Shown: positions 19,042 to 28,253 of the stretch, piece after piece
Layout of the letters: every line of letters begins with the position of its first letter
Numbering within the stretch: position 1 is the first letter of the stretch
Assembly: GCA_050313295.1 (NCBI GenBank)
Contig: JBNPLD010000005.1
Source of the DNA: S5-A14a sp022766365
Lineage (GTDB): Bacteria > Bacillota > Clostridia > Peptostreptococcales > Anaerovoracaceae
DNA: 64,000 nt
Strand: one strand, 5' to 3'
Position numbers and translations under genes: made by a program
The notes under the pieces: model-generated
The model's input: the letters and a program-made list of their open reading frames with translations, nothing else
Told to the model about the DNA's origin: nothing
Databases searched by the model: none

Positions 19042-20037
19042 TTGACAGAAGAATTAAAAGAAATCTCCATTCCGGAGGATATCGACAGAGGTGAGTTGTT
19101 CGGGACGATGGACAAGAACCTTAACTTGGTGCAGGAGGCTGCAAATGTTGAAATATATCAGAGAGATGACAGCCTTCTCATAAGAGGGGTGAATGTACAG
19201 CTTGCAGAAGAAATTCTCAAAGAACTCATGGAGATTCTGGGTACAGGTGAGAAACTCGACGCCCAGAAAATCAGTTACATAATTCAACTCAAAGAAAAAG
19301 GCATGTCCTATAAGGAAAGCCAGGTTAGCAAAGATATTGTTTGCTTTACAACAAGGGGCAAACCCATAAGGCCGAAAACCATTGGTCAGAGAAATTATGT
19401 AAACAGTATCAGGAAGCGAGACGTGATTTTCGGAATAGGTCCCGCGGGTACAGGCAAGACGTATCTGGCAGTTGCCATGGCAGTCACCGCATATAAAAAC
19501 AAGCAGGTTGAGAAGATTATTCTGACAAGACCTGCTGTGGAGGCCGGAGAAAATCTCGGATTTCTGCCAGGAGATCTGCAGGATAAAGTCGATCCATATC
19601 TGAGGCCCTTGTATGATGCCTTGTATGACGTTCTGGGGAGAGAGACGGTTCTGCGTCTGAAAGAAAAGGAAACCATTGAAATTGTTCCTTTGGCATATAT
19701 GAGGGGAAGGACACTGGACAATGCTTTTATAATTCTGGATGAAGCCCAGAACACTACACAGGAGCAGATGAAGATGTTTCTTACGAGAATGGGTTTTGGA
19801 TCGAAGATGGTAATAACCGGTGACATCACCCAGATTGATCTGCCACGGGACAAGAAATCAGGTCTTGATGTGGCGAGGAGGGTTCTGCGCGATGTTAGGG
19901 GAATAGATTTCTGTTATCTTAAGGAAGTGGACGTTGTAAGACATGAGATGGTTAAGCGCATAATAAGTGCATATGACAGATACTATGCAAAATCAAGCCG
20001 GGGTAGAAGTACTGCTGAAGATGAGGTTTCAATATGA
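19042..20037 (+). CDS. phoH: PhoH-like ATPase
   Basis: Cytosolic PhoH-family P-loop ATPase, probably acting in RNA metabolism, as its constant pairing with ybeY suggests. Walker A GPAGTGKTYLAV, Walker B FIILDEAQN, and GDITQIDLPR are seen; an N-terminal KH-like region precedes them. The frame opens with TTG at 19042, with GAGAGGA about 8 bases upstream; an ATG at 19108 is the alternative start. 331 residues with the TTG start matches family length. Overlaps ybeY by 4 bases. Confidence 0.93.
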   Translation: MTEELKEISIPEDIDRGELFGTMDKNLNLVQEAANVEIYQRDDSLLIRGVNVQLAEEILKELMEILGTGEKLDAQKISYIIQLKEKGMSYKESQVSKDIVCFTTRGKPIRPKTIGQRNYVNSIRKRDVIFGIGPAGTGKTYLAVAMAVTAYKNKQVEKIILTRPAVEAGENLGFLPGDLQDKVDPYLRPLYDALYDVLGRETVLRLKEKETIEIVPLAYMRGRTLDNAFIILDEAQNTTQEQMKMFLTRMGFGSKMVITGDITQIDLPRDKKSGLDVARRVLRDVRGIDFCYLKEVDVVRHEMVKRIISAYDRYYAKSSRGRSTAEDEVSI

Positions 20038-20534
20038 ATATTACAGGAGATTTTTCGGAGAAGGACCTTTGGAGCCCGGAGGCGGAAAAAATTATGTACA
20101 TGGCATGCGAGCTGGCTTGCATACAGGAAGAAATACCTCCGGAGAGAGTTGAAGTCAGTGTGACCTTTGCCAGTGAAGAAGAAATCAGGGATTTAAACAG
20201 GAATTACCGCGGAATAGACAAGCCTACAGACGTATTGAGCTTTCCTCAGTTTGAGCCGGATGAAGAGATTCCGGAAGACGGTCCTGTTTTTCTGGGAGAT
20301 GTAGTAATCTGTCCGGAAAGGTGTAGAAAGCAAGCTTGTGAATACGGTCACTCAAATGCCCGAGAATTTACATATCTCTTCATTCACAGCATACTCCACC
20401 TATTGGGATATGATCATATGGACGAAGATGAGAGAAAAGAGATGAGGCTGAGGGAAGAGGAAATCGTAAAGATCGTTTTGGGTAAGGACGAAATTAAGAT
20501 TAATCCGGGAAATCATACAAAGCATTCAACATAA
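20034..20534 (+). CDS. ybeY: Endoribonuclease YbeY (rRNA maturation)
   Basis: Zinc-dependent single-strand RNase for 16S rRNA 3' processing and ribosome quality control. The signature HSILHLLGYDHMDEDE gives the three zinc histidines (H-x3-H-x5-H), and NRNYRGIDKPTDVLSFP is the conserved upstream block. 166 residues, normal. The start overlaps the phoH stop. The following 70 bp before cdd have no gene. Confidence 0.95.
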   Translation: MNITGDFSEKDLWSPEAEKIMYMACELACIQEEIPPERVEVSVTFASEEEIRDLNRNYRGIDKPTDVLSFPQFEPDEEIPEDGPVFLGDVVICPERCRKQACEYGHSNAREFTYLFIHSILHLLGYDHMDEDERKEMRLREEEIVKIVLGKDEIKINPGNHTKHST

Positions 20535-20604
20535 CCATGGAATCATTATTTTGGAAAGCCTTAAATCCAGTAGCTTTAATGAGACTTAAAGGAGATAAAC
20601 CGAA

Positions 20605-21024
20605 ATGGATAATAATTCGGAAACAAATATAAGCAACAAAGAACTTTTCAGAATGGCAGTTGAGGCTGAGAAAAATTCATATGCTCCATTTTCAAATTTT
20701 CATGTGGGGGCGGCTCTACTGTCTAAAGACGGCAAGGTATTCACAGGAGTGAATGTGGAAAATTCATCTTTGGGAGGGACAATCTGTGCAGAAAGAACTG
20801 CCTGTACCAAAGCGGTTTCCGAGGGTACAAGGGAATTTACAAAGATTGCTATAAGCGGAAACGGTGGAGAGGCATGGCCTTGCGGAATATGCAGACAGTT
20901 TCTTTATGAATTTGCTCCCGACATAAGAGTTATAACAGGTCCTGATGAGGACCATTTGATGGATATGAGTCTGGGTGATGCCCTGCCACACGGATTTAGA
21001 TTAGAGAGTTGCGATAATGAATAA
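20605..21024 (+). CDS. cdd: Cytidine deaminase
   Basis: Deaminates cytidine and deoxycytidine to uridine forms. The zinc site is clear: NVENSSLGGTICAERTA (Cys and catalytic Glu) and PCGICRQFLYEF (two Cys), with the FHVGAALL substrate loop. 139 residues, homotetramer type. AAAGGAG lies before the ATG. It overlaps era by 8 bases, an arrangement common in Firmicutes. Confidence 0.95.
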   Translation: MDNNSETNISNKELFRMAVEAEKNSYAPFSNFHVGAALLSKDGKVFTGVNVENSSLGGTICAERTACTKAVSEGTREFTKIAISGNGGEAWPCGICRQFLYEFAPDIRVITGPDEDHLMDMSLGDALPHGFRLESCDNE

Positions 21025-21910
21025 ATCTGCATTTGTAGGAATCGTAGGAAGACCTAATGTGGGTAAGTCCACATTGCTTAACGGTTTCCTAGGGGAAAAA
21101 ATAGCAATAACTGCAAACAAACCTCAAACTACGAGAAATACCATACGGGGAATCTACACTGATGAAATGGGAGATGACAAGGTACAGCTAGTATTTCTTG
21201 ACACCCCCGGGATACACAAGGGCAAAAATAAGCTGGGGAAGTCTATGACGGAGGCAGCCATCAGAACATTCTCGGAGGTTGATGTTTTGTTGTTCCTTGT
21301 GGATAGTCGCATAGACAGGGGACCGGGAGATATGAACATTGTAGAAATGCTGAAAGATATAGATACTCCTAAGATTCTTGTGATTAACAAAATAGATTTA
21401 ATGGCACCCGATGACTTGAAAGAGACATTCAATACGTATGAGGATATGGGAATTTTTGAAAGTGTTGTGGGGATTTCGGCTATTGAAGGAGCAGGGGTTC
21501 CCGAACTATTGGATGAAGTGATGAAACTGACGAAGCCGGGACCATTATATTTCCCTGATGACATGATTACGGATCATCCGGAGAAGTTTATCGTCAGCGA
21601 AATCATTCGAGAGAAGGCACTTGAATTTTTGGACGATGAGGTACCCCACGGGGTGGCTGTTGAAATTGAAAGCTACAGAGAGCTGGATAAGCTCACCAGG
21701 ATCAGTGCTGTGATTTATTGTGAAAAGAAGAGCCATAAGGGAATGATCATAGGTAAAGATGGTCGGAAGCTCAAGGGTATTGGAAAGAGTGCCAGAAAAG
21801 ACATAGAAGCACTTGTGGGGACTAAGGTTTTCCTTGAACTTTGGGTCAAAGTTAAGGAAAATTGGAGAGACAGCGATTTTATGCTTTCCAATTTTGGATA
21901 TAAGGAATGA
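21017..21910 (+). CDS. era: GTPase Era
   Basis: Essential GTPase that binds the 3' end of 16S rRNA in 30S assembly. GRPNVGKSTLLN (G1), TTRNTIRGI (G2), LDTPGIHKGKNKLG (G3), NKIDLM (G4), and the C-terminal KH domain with GMIIGKDGRKLKGIGKSARKDIE. 297 residues. It sits between cdd and recO in the phoH-ybeY-cdd-era-recO order. Confidence 0.96.
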   Translation: MNKSAFVGIVGRPNVGKSTLLNGFLGEKIAITANKPQTTRNTIRGIYTDEMGDDKVQLVFLDTPGIHKGKNKLGKSMTEAAIRTFSEVDVLLFLVDSRIDRGPGDMNIVEMLKDIDTPKILVINKIDLMAPDDLKETFNTYEDMGIFESVVGISAIEGAGVPELLDEVMKLTKPGPLYFPDDMITDHPEKFIVSEIIREKALEFLDDEVPHGVAVEIESYRELDKLTRISAVIYCEKKSHKGMIIGKDGRKLKGIGKSARKDIEALVGTKVFLELWVKVKENWRDSDFMLSNFGYKE

Positions 21911-21917
21911 TATACTG

Positions 21918-22670
21918 ATGCTTTTACATACTGAAGCCATAGTTTTGAGGCGTACAAGGGCTGCAGGCGGAGTCAATATGCTGAGCCTTTTCACAAAGAA
22001 ATATGGGAAAATCTCTGTGGGTTCCAAATTGGGCTTTGGAGGAAAGCGAAGATCGGAGCTTGCAATCAGTCCGTTTACCCTTGGAGATTACAAAATTTTC
22101 AGCAACAGGGGTTACTATAATCTGGACTCGGCGGACGTTATCAAAACATATTATGCAATCGGTGAGGATTTTGAGAAGTACAGTGCCTCATCTCTGGTGC
22201 TCGAACTGACTAACAGACTGATGCCGGAAGATCAACCCATGGCGGAAGTTTTCACATTATTGAAAACCTTCCTTGAAATGACAGAGGATAGGAAACGTTC
22301 CCCGGAGACGTTGGTTTTGGCGTATGAGATAAAACTCTTGAAGAAGCTTGGTTACTTTCCGAATCTTGTGGAATGTACAGTATGCGGAACCAAAGAAAAT
22401 CTCAAATATTTCTCCGTAGAACAGGGGGGCGTAATCTGTGAAGAATGCAGAGAAAAACAGGGCGATGCGTTGATTTATGCCGTAGAATTTGGTATGATAG
22501 AGGTTGTAAAATATTTTGAGGTGACACCATTTCGCAGATTTAAAAATTTAGCTCTAAAAAGAGCTGACGCGGCAAAACTGCAAAATGTCATACGAGAATA
22601 TATGGCATACCACCTTGACATTACTCAACTGCTTAGCGATAGTCTGTCTGCGGGATTTTTTAGCGAGTAA
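21918..22670 (+). CDS. recO: DNA repair protein RecO
   Basis: Recombination mediator that loads RecA with RecR. It has the OB-fold N-terminus (TEAIVLRRTRAAGGVNMLSLFT) and a helical C-terminal domain with a zinc site (CTVCGTKENLK...CEEC). The start at ATG 21918 gives the usual MLLHTEAIVL beginning; an upstream in-frame ATG (21813) lies inside era and is unlikely. 250 residues. The start is 7 bp after the era stop. Confidence 0.92.
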   Translation: MLLHTEAIVLRRTRAAGGVNMLSLFTKKYGKISVGSKLGFGGKRRSELAISPFTLGDYKIFSNRGYYNLDSADVIKTYYAIGEDFEKYSASSLVLELTNRLMPEDQPMAEVFTLLKTFLEMTEDRKRSPETLVLAYEIKLLKKLGYFPNLVECTVCGTKENLKYFSVEQGGVICEECREKQGDALIYAVEFGMIEVVKYFEVTPFRRFKNLALKRADAAKLQNVIREYMAYHLDITQLLSDSLSAGFFSE

Positions 22671-22690
22671 TATTTTTAAGGAGAAAAACT

Positions 22691-23578
22691 ATGGAAATCA
22701 CTTTGGAGAAAATTGAATTAGTTAAGGACAGAACAGGAGTGTCTTATAGAGAAGCTAAGGAAGCTCTTGAAGAAAACGGGGGTAATGTAGTAGATGCTAT
22801 CATCTATCTGGAGGATTCCGTAAATGGTGAAATTCACAGCCAGAGGGATCTGAACAAGAAAGAGGACATCATAGATAAGCTTAAGGCAATTGTAGCAAAG
22901 GGAAATGTTACAAAGATTGTCGTCAAAAAAGATGATGATGTTGTTATGAATCTGCCTGTAAATGCAGGTATTATCGGTGCTGTTGTTGCGCCATGGGGTA
23001 TCGTTGCAGGGCTTGTTGCTGCATTTGGATTCAAGTGTAGAATAGAAGTTGTAAAAGATGACGGGTCCTCCATAGACATCTCAAACAAGGCAGATAAGAT
23101 TTACGATAAGGGTGCTATTTACTACGGCAAGGCCGGAGAGATATTCGATGATGCTAAGAACAAGGGAAGCGAATATTTTGACGGACTGAAAGAGAAGGCT
23201 CCTGTAGTTTCTGACATGTATGACGGCTTGCGAGATTTTGCAGCTGACATCAAGGAGAAGATTTTGGACAGAGGTTCTGATCTCGAAGTTGAATGGGAAG
23301 AAGTTCAGGAATATGCTAAGGATAAGACGGAATCAGCCGCTAAGAAAGCACGTGAAGTGATAGAGGAGACTAAGGCCGGAGTTTCTGAATCATCAAGTGA
23401 TATCAAAGAGAAGGCTGATGAAGTAATTGGTCGAACAGGGAAGAAGGTGGAGGAGGCAGCAGACCAGGTTAAAGACAAGGTTGATGATGTTGCTGATGTT
23501 GCAGAGGATTCTGCAAAGGATGCACTGGATGCCCTTAATCACAGATTAGATAATATTGAAAAGGAATTGGATAAATAA
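22691..23578 (+). CDS. UBA/TS-N and DUF4342 domain protein with long amphipathic C-terminus
   Basis: Not a characterised protein. Residues 1-40 are a UBA/TS-N-like helix bundle (KIELVKDRTGVSYREAKEALEENGGNVVDAIIYLE), as in EF-Ts. Residues about 55-120 fit DUF4342, with a hydrophobic Gly/Ala-rich hairpin (NAGIIGAVVAPWGIVAGLVAAFGF) that may touch the membrane. From about 130 to the end (295) it is a charged Ala/Lys/Glu helical region with repeats resembling LEA or apolipoprotein helices (KDKTESAAKKAREVIEE, KEKADEVIG, VKDKVDDVADVAEDSAKDAL). A stress or envelope role is possible but not shown. It has a good AAGGAG site and is followed 5 bp later by glyS. Confidence 0.7.
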   Translation: MEITLEKIELVKDRTGVSYREAKEALEENGGNVVDAIIYLEDSVNGEIHSQRDLNKKEDIIDKLKAIVAKGNVTKIVVKKDDDVVMNLPVNAGIIGAVVAPWGIVAGLVAAFGFKCRIEVVKDDGSSIDISNKADKIYDKGAIYYGKAGEIFDDAKNKGSEYFDGLKEKAPVVSDMYDGLRDFAADIKEKILDRGSDLEVEWEEVQEYAKDKTESAAKKAREVIEETKAGVSESSSDIKEKADEVIGRTGKKVEEAADQVKDKVDDVADVAEDSAKDALDALNHRLDNIEKELDK

Positions 23579-23583
23579 GTACT

Positions 23584-25014
23584 ATGAGTAATGAAGTGAC
23601 AATGGACAAGCTTGTTGCCCTCGCTAAGGGCAGGGGATATGTTTTTCCCGGTTCTGAAATTTATGGAGGTCTTGCAAATACGTGGGATTATGGCCCTTTG
23701 GGCGTAGAATTCAAGAACAATGTAAAGAAGGCGTGGTGGAAGAAATTCGTACAAGAGAGCCCATATAATGTGGGGCTTGACGCTGCAATTCTCATGAATC
23801 CACAGACTTGGGTGGCCTCAGGGCATGTTGGAGGCTTTTCCGATCCACTTATAGATTGTAAAGGCTGTAAGTCCAGATTTCGTGCTGATAAACTTATAGA
23901 AGATTATATGAAGGTAGAGAATTTACCTGAAGAGGTAGTTGACGGTTGGACCAACAAGCAGATGGAGGACTACATTTCCAATCATGGGATAGCATGTCCC
24001 GAATGTGGGAAGAAGGATTTCACTCCTATCAGACAGTTCAATCTGATGTTTAAAACTTTCCAAGGTGTTACAGAGGAGAGTTCATCTCAGCTTTATCTCA
24101 GACCGGAAACCGCACAGGGTATTTTCGTTAACTTCAAAAATGTACAGAGGGCTTCCAGAAAGAAGATACCTTTTGGCATTGCTCAGATAGGTAAGTCCTT
24201 TAGAAATGAGATTACACCAGGAAATTTCACTTTCAGAACTAGAGAATTTGAACAGATGGAGCTGGAATTTTTCTGTAAACCGGGAACAGATATGGACTGG
24301 TTTGAGTACTGGAAGAAGTACTGTATGGACTGGCTCAAGGATTTGGGAATGAAACCTGAGAAAATCAGGATGAGAGATCATTCTCCTGAGGAACTTTCTC
24401 ACTACAGCAATGGAACTACGGATATTGAATATAAGTTCCCTTTTGGCTGGGGAGAACTTTGGGGGATTGCCAACAGGACGAATTACGATCTCAAATCCCA
24501 CCAAGAGGTTTCAGGGGAGTCTATGGTATATGTGGATCCCGATGCAGATCCGTCGTTGCCTAAGGAAGATCCGGAGAGGAGGTATGTTCCGTATTGCATA
24601 GAACCGTCTCTGGGTGCTGACAGAGTGGCTCTTGCATTTCTGGCAGATGCATACTGTGAGGAAGAACTTGAAGGAGGAAACGGTAAGAAGGACGTGAGGA
24701 CACTCTTAAGGCTCCATCCGGCGCTTGCACCGTTTAAAGCTGCGGTATTGCCACTTTCCAAGAAGCAGAGTGGAGAAGCTACCGAATTATACAATGATCT
24801 GGCTAAGGAATTTATGGTTGATTACGATGAAGCCGGGTCTATTGGTAAGAGATATAGAAGAGAAGATGAGATCGGGACGCCGTTTTGTATCTGTGTAGAC
24901 TTTGATTCCGCAGAAGATGGCAGTGTTACAATTAGGGATCGTGACACCATGGAGCAGGTTAGAATACCTAAGACCAAGGTGAAACAGTATATAAATGAAA
25001 AACTTAAATTTTAA
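23584..25014 (+). CDS. glyS: Glycyl-tRNA synthetase, single-chain dimeric type
   Basis: Charges tRNA-Gly. This is the one-gene alpha2 class II enzyme, not the GlyQ/GlyS tetramer: GRGYVFPGSEIYGGLANTWDYGPLG (motif 1 region), RPETAQGIF, FGIAQIGKSFRNEITPGNFTFRTREFEQMELEFF (motif 2) and EPSLGADRVALAFL (motif 3), then the anticodon-binding domain. 476 residues, normal. A zinc-type cluster is present (CKGCKSRF...CPECGKKD). No T-box leader fits in the 5-bp gap upstream. Confidence 0.96.
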   Translation: MSNEVTMDKLVALAKGRGYVFPGSEIYGGLANTWDYGPLGVEFKNNVKKAWWKKFVQESPYNVGLDAAILMNPQTWVASGHVGGFSDPLIDCKGCKSRFRADKLIEDYMKVENLPEEVVDGWTNKQMEDYISNHGIACPECGKKDFTPIRQFNLMFKTFQGVTEESSSQLYLRPETAQGIFVNFKNVQRASRKKIPFGIAQIGKSFRNEITPGNFTFRTREFEQMELEFFCKPGTDMDWFEYWKKYCMDWLKDLGMKPEKIRMRDHSPEELSHYSNGTTDIEYKFPFGWGELWGIANRTNYDLKSHQEVSGESMVYVDPDADPSLPKEDPERRYVPYCIEPSLGADRVALAFLADAYCEEELEGGNGKKDVRTLLRLHPALAPFKAAVLPLSKKQSGEATELYNDLAKEFMVDYDEAGSIGKRYRREDEIGTPFCICVDFDSAEDGSVTIRDRDTMEQVRIPKTKVKQYINEKLKF

Positions 25015-25028
25015 AGGAGAATTAAGAG

Positions 25029-27659
25029 ATGACGAAATTTGTTTATTCATTTAACGAAGGTTCAAAGGAGATGAGAGATCTTCTGGGAGGAAAGGGTGCA
25101 AATCTGGCAGAGATGACCAAGATAGGATTGCCTGTACCTTTCGGATTTACAGTGTCTACAGAGGCGTGCAACAGGTATTACGCTGAGAATAAGGAAATCT
25201 CTCCTGAAATCGTTGAAGAAATTAATACAAAACTTGCAGAATTAGAGCAGGTTACAGGAAAGAAGCTGGGAGATGCTAAGAATCCGCTTCTCGTTTCCGT
25301 CAGATCGGGAGCTGTGATATCAATGCCCGGAATGATGGACACCATTCTAAACCTTGGATTAAATGATGATACCGTCGAGGGACTTGCAAAACTCACAGAG
25401 AACCCAAGATTTGCATACGACAGCTACAGAAGATTCATACAGATGTTTTCAGATGTGGTTATGGAGATTCCTAAGGCAAAGTTCGATAAGGTTTTTGATG
25501 ATAAAAAGACTGAGGTAGGGGCTGAATTTGACGTAGACTTAAAGGCTGAAGATCTGAAGGATATCATCGTTGGATTTAAAAAAATCTACAGGGACGAACT
25601 TGGAAAGGACTTCCCGCAGGCTCCGGGTGAACAGCTTCTCGAAGCCGTAAAAGCAGTATTTCGTTCGTGGAATACTGAGAGAGCTATTTTGTACAGAAAA
25701 TTAAATGGTATAAGCGATGACCTGGGTACTGCCGTAAACGTGCAGTCCATGGTATTCGGAAATATGGGAGATACTTCGGGTACCGGAGTTGCTTTCACTC
25801 GTTCCGCAGTTGACGGAAGCAAAGAAATCTTCGGTGAATTTCTCGTTAATGCTCAAGGAGAGGATGTGGTGGCAGGTATCAGAACGCCTAAGCCGATTGC
25901 TGAAATGGCTGAGACATTCCCTGAGGTTTACAAGGATTTTGAGAGGATTGCTCAGATTCTTGAAAAGCACTACAAGGATATGCAGGATATGGAGTTTACC
26001 GTTGAGAATAATAAACTCTATATGCTTCAAACAAGAAATGGAAAGAGAACAGCTGCAGCAGCTGTAAAGATAGCTGTAGATATGGTTGAAGAAGGTTTGA
26101 TTGATGAGAAGACGGCAGTTTCAAGAATTGAGCCGGCTCAGATAGATCAGCTGCTTCACCCTACATTTGATGTAGAGGCAGAAAAGAAAGCAAAGGAGAT
26201 AGCGAAGGGTCTGCCTGCATCTCCGGGTGCTGCATTCGGTAAGATTTATTTCCATGCAGCTGATGCTGTTGCTGCGGCAGAGGGCGGAGAAAAAGTTGTT
26301 CTCGTTCGTCAGGAAACTTCTCCTGAGGATCTGGCCGGAATGGTAGTTGCCCAGGGAATTTTGACAGCACGCGGAGGAATGACCTCCCACGCTGCAGTGG
26401 TTGCCCGCGGTATGGGTAAGTGCTGCGTTGCCGGCTGTTCCGAAATTGCTGTTGATGAGAAGAACCTGAAGATGACAGTCAAAGGTGAGACATATAATGA
26501 AGGTGATTTCATATCCATTAATGGTTCCACGGGTGCTGTATATGAGGGTGAGATTGCAACTGTCACACCTGAACTCAAAGGTGACTTTGAGACTATAATG
26601 AAGTGGGCTGACCAGATTAGAAGAATGAAGGTGAGAGCCAATGCTGACAATCCGAGAGATGCCAAGCAGGCATTGGAATTCGGTGCTGAGGGTATAGGAC
26701 TTTGCAGGACTGAGCATATGTTCTTTGAAGATGAACGAATACCTGCAATTCGTCAGATGATTTTGGCTGAATCGGAAGAAGAGAGGAGAACAGCACTGGC
26801 TAAACTTCTTCCATATCAGAAAGGTGACTTTAAAGGAATCTATGAGGTCATGGAAGAAAGACCTGTTACAATCAGGCTCTTAGACCCACCTCTGCATGAA
26901 TTTCTTCCTCATACTGAAGAAGAAACCAGGGAGCTTGCTGAACAGACAGGAATTCCTTATGAGAAGCTTTCTCATAAGGCGGCTGAACTTCATGAGTTCA
27001 ACCCAATGCTCGGTCATCGTGGCTGTCGTCTGGCTGTATCTTTTCCGGAAATTGCTGAAATGCAGACTGAGGCTATAATCAGAGCTGCAATTGAAGTGTC
27101 AAAGGAAAGAAATATAAATATTGTTCCTGAGATTATGATTCCGCTGGTAATAGAGAAAGCTGAAACGGCCAATGTCAAGGCTACAATAGTTAAGACAGCA
27201 GATCGAATTATCAGTGAGGCCGGCGTGGAGATGAAGTACATGGTAGGTACTATGATTGAAATGCCAAGGGCTGCTCTCACGGCTGATGAAATTGCTGAGG
27301 AGGCTGAGTTCTTCTCCTTTGGAACAAACGACCTTACACAGCTTACATATGGCTTCTCAAGAGATGATACAGGAGATCTTATCAAAGAGTATGTCGATAA
27401 GAAGATCCTGCCTGAGGATCCATTCCAGTCTATCGATCAGAAGGGAGTTGGAAAACTTGTCCAGATGGCTGTTGAGTTGGGTAAGAAGACAAGACCTAAT
27501 ATCAAGCTTGGTATCTGCGGTGAGCATGGAGGTAACCCTAAGACTATTGAGTTCCTCCATAAGGTTGGTCTGAATTACGTAAGTTGTTCTCCATTCCGAG
27601 TGCCTATTGCAAGGCTTGCAGCTGCACAGGCTGCTATTAGAAGCGGGGATGAGAAGTAA
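25029..27659 (+). CDS. ppdK: Pyruvate, phosphate dikinase
   Basis: Interconverts pyruvate, ATP and phosphate with PEP, AMP and diphosphate. The N-terminal ATP-grasp domain is GGKGANLAEMTKIGLPVPFGF; the swivelling phosphohistidine domain has GGMTSHAAVVARGMGKCCV with the catalytic His; the C-terminal PEP/pyruvate barrel has LGHRGCRL, GTMIEMPRAAL, FSFGTNDLTQ and GICGEHGG. 876 residues, complete to the normal C-terminus. The mobile island starts immediately after its stop codon, so the gene is intact but its downstream region has been replaced. Confidence 0.97.
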   Translation: MTKFVYSFNEGSKEMRDLLGGKGANLAEMTKIGLPVPFGFTVSTEACNRYYAENKEISPEIVEEINTKLAELEQVTGKKLGDAKNPLLVSVRSGAVISMPGMMDTILNLGLNDDTVEGLAKLTENPRFAYDSYRRFIQMFSDVVMEIPKAKFDKVFDDKKTEVGAEFDVDLKAEDLKDIIVGFKKIYRDELGKDFPQAPGEQLLEAVKAVFRSWNTERAILYRKLNGISDDLGTAVNVQSMVFGNMGDTSGTGVAFTRSAVDGSKEIFGEFLVNAQGEDVVAGIRTPKPIAEMAETFPEVYKDFERIAQILEKHYKDMQDMEFTVENNKLYMLQTRNGKRTAAAAVKIAVDMVEEGLIDEKTAVSRIEPAQIDQLLHPTFDVEAEKKAKEIAKGLPASPGAAFGKIYFHAADAVAAAEGGEKVVLVRQETSPEDLAGMVVAQGILTARGGMTSHAAVVARGMGKCCVAGCSEIAVDEKNLKMTVKGETYNEGDFISINGSTGAVYEGEIATVTPELKGDFETIMKWADQIRRMKVRANADNPRDAKQALEFGAEGIGLCRTEHMFFEDERIPAIRQMILAESEEERRTALAKLLPYQKGDFKGIYEVMEERPVTIRLLDPPLHEFLPHTEEETRELAEQTGIPYEKLSHKAAELHEFNPMLGHRGCRLAVSFPEIAEMQTEAIIRAAIEVSKERNINIVPEIMIPLVIEKAETANVKATIVKTADRIISEAGVEMKYMVGTMIEMPRAALTADEIAEEAEFFSFGTNDLTQLTYGFSRDDTGDLIKEYVDKKILPEDPFQSIDQKGVGKLVQMAVELGKKTRPNIKLGICGEHGGNPKTIEFLHKVGLNYVSCSPFRVPIARLAAAQAAIRSGDEK

Positions 27660-27660
27660 T

Positions 27661-27774
27661 TTTTACTTCTGCTTCACAATAAACTACGAACAGGCAAAAG
27701 CCTTTCGTAATGCAAACGGTCAATATCTTCGCCAATCGCAATGGGAAGATATTACGGTTGAAGTGATTTTCTAA
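27661..27774 (+). pseudogene. C-terminal remnant of an unidentified protein
   Basis: A frame without a start codon runs from about 27661 to TAA 27774. It reads INYEQAKAFRNANG...QSQWEDITVEVIF, protein-like with many polar residues and immediately followed by a terminator. It is in a different frame from ppdK. It looks like the tail of a gene cut at the island's left edge. I do not recognise the family. Confidence 0.4.
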
Positions 27775-27779
27775 AAAAT

Positions 27780-27818
27780 ATCCGTCTATCGAATAATTCG
27801 GTAGGCGGATTTTTTTTG
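27780..27818 (+). terminator. Rho-independent terminator
   Basis: Stem ATCCGTCTATCGAA with TTCGGTAGGCGGAT (27780-27810, with G-T pairs, loop TAA), then eight T. It ends transcription of the remnant frame and ppdK. Confidence 0.85.
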
Positions 27819-27881
27819 CACATTCGTGTTTAGATTGTGTTTTCGTTATAATGAAATCAACAAAATTAAGGAGGTTTCATT

Positions 27882-28253
27882 ATGAACACATTATTTGAAC
27901 AAAACGGCTGTAACTACGAAATACAAGGCAATTATCAACTGCCTTGTATCGCAACAAAAGAGCAGAATGAATTACATATCGGTGTGTGGGCAACCCGTCA
28001 CAGACAGTATCTTAAACAACATCATCGCATAAGATATTACAATCTGCTCACATCGGAAAGGCTGTACCCTTACCTTGCGGACATTGAAGAACAAGCGCAA
28101 GTAATGTTTTCACAGCTTGTTAAATCGCTTGCCGAAAAAGAAAATGTTACGGAAAAACTGAAAGCAGATAACCCGATGCTATGGGTGCGGAAGATGAATA
28201 ACATCCGCAACAGAGCAATGGAAGTTGTGAATAGCGAGGTGATTTTTGTATGA
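27882..28253 (+). CDS. TnpV-family transposon-encoded protein
   Basis: A 123-residue protein typical of clostridial integrative elements: NYEIQGNYQLPCIATKEQNELHIGVWATRHRQYLKQHH, then a helical part ending near a conserved RKMNNIRNRAMEVV. TnpV is known from transposons of the Tn4451 kind, but its role is not established. AGGAGG lies before the ATG. It overlaps the next gene by 4 bases. Marks the left part of the island. Confidence 0.8.
   Translation: MNTLFEQNGCNYEIQGNYQLPCIATKEQNELHIGVWATRHRQYLKQHHRIRYYNLLTSERLYPYLADIEEQAQVMFSQLVKSLAEKENVTEKLKADNPMLWVRKMNNIRNRAMEVVNSEVIFV

Noticed and set aside
27647..27664. att site pair between the ppdK end (GATGAGAAGTAATTT) and the sequence after the serine recombinase (GATGAAGTTTGAAATTT)
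   Set aside because: The similarity is short and could be chance; serine integrases need only a 2-bp core, so the pair cannot be decided by eye.
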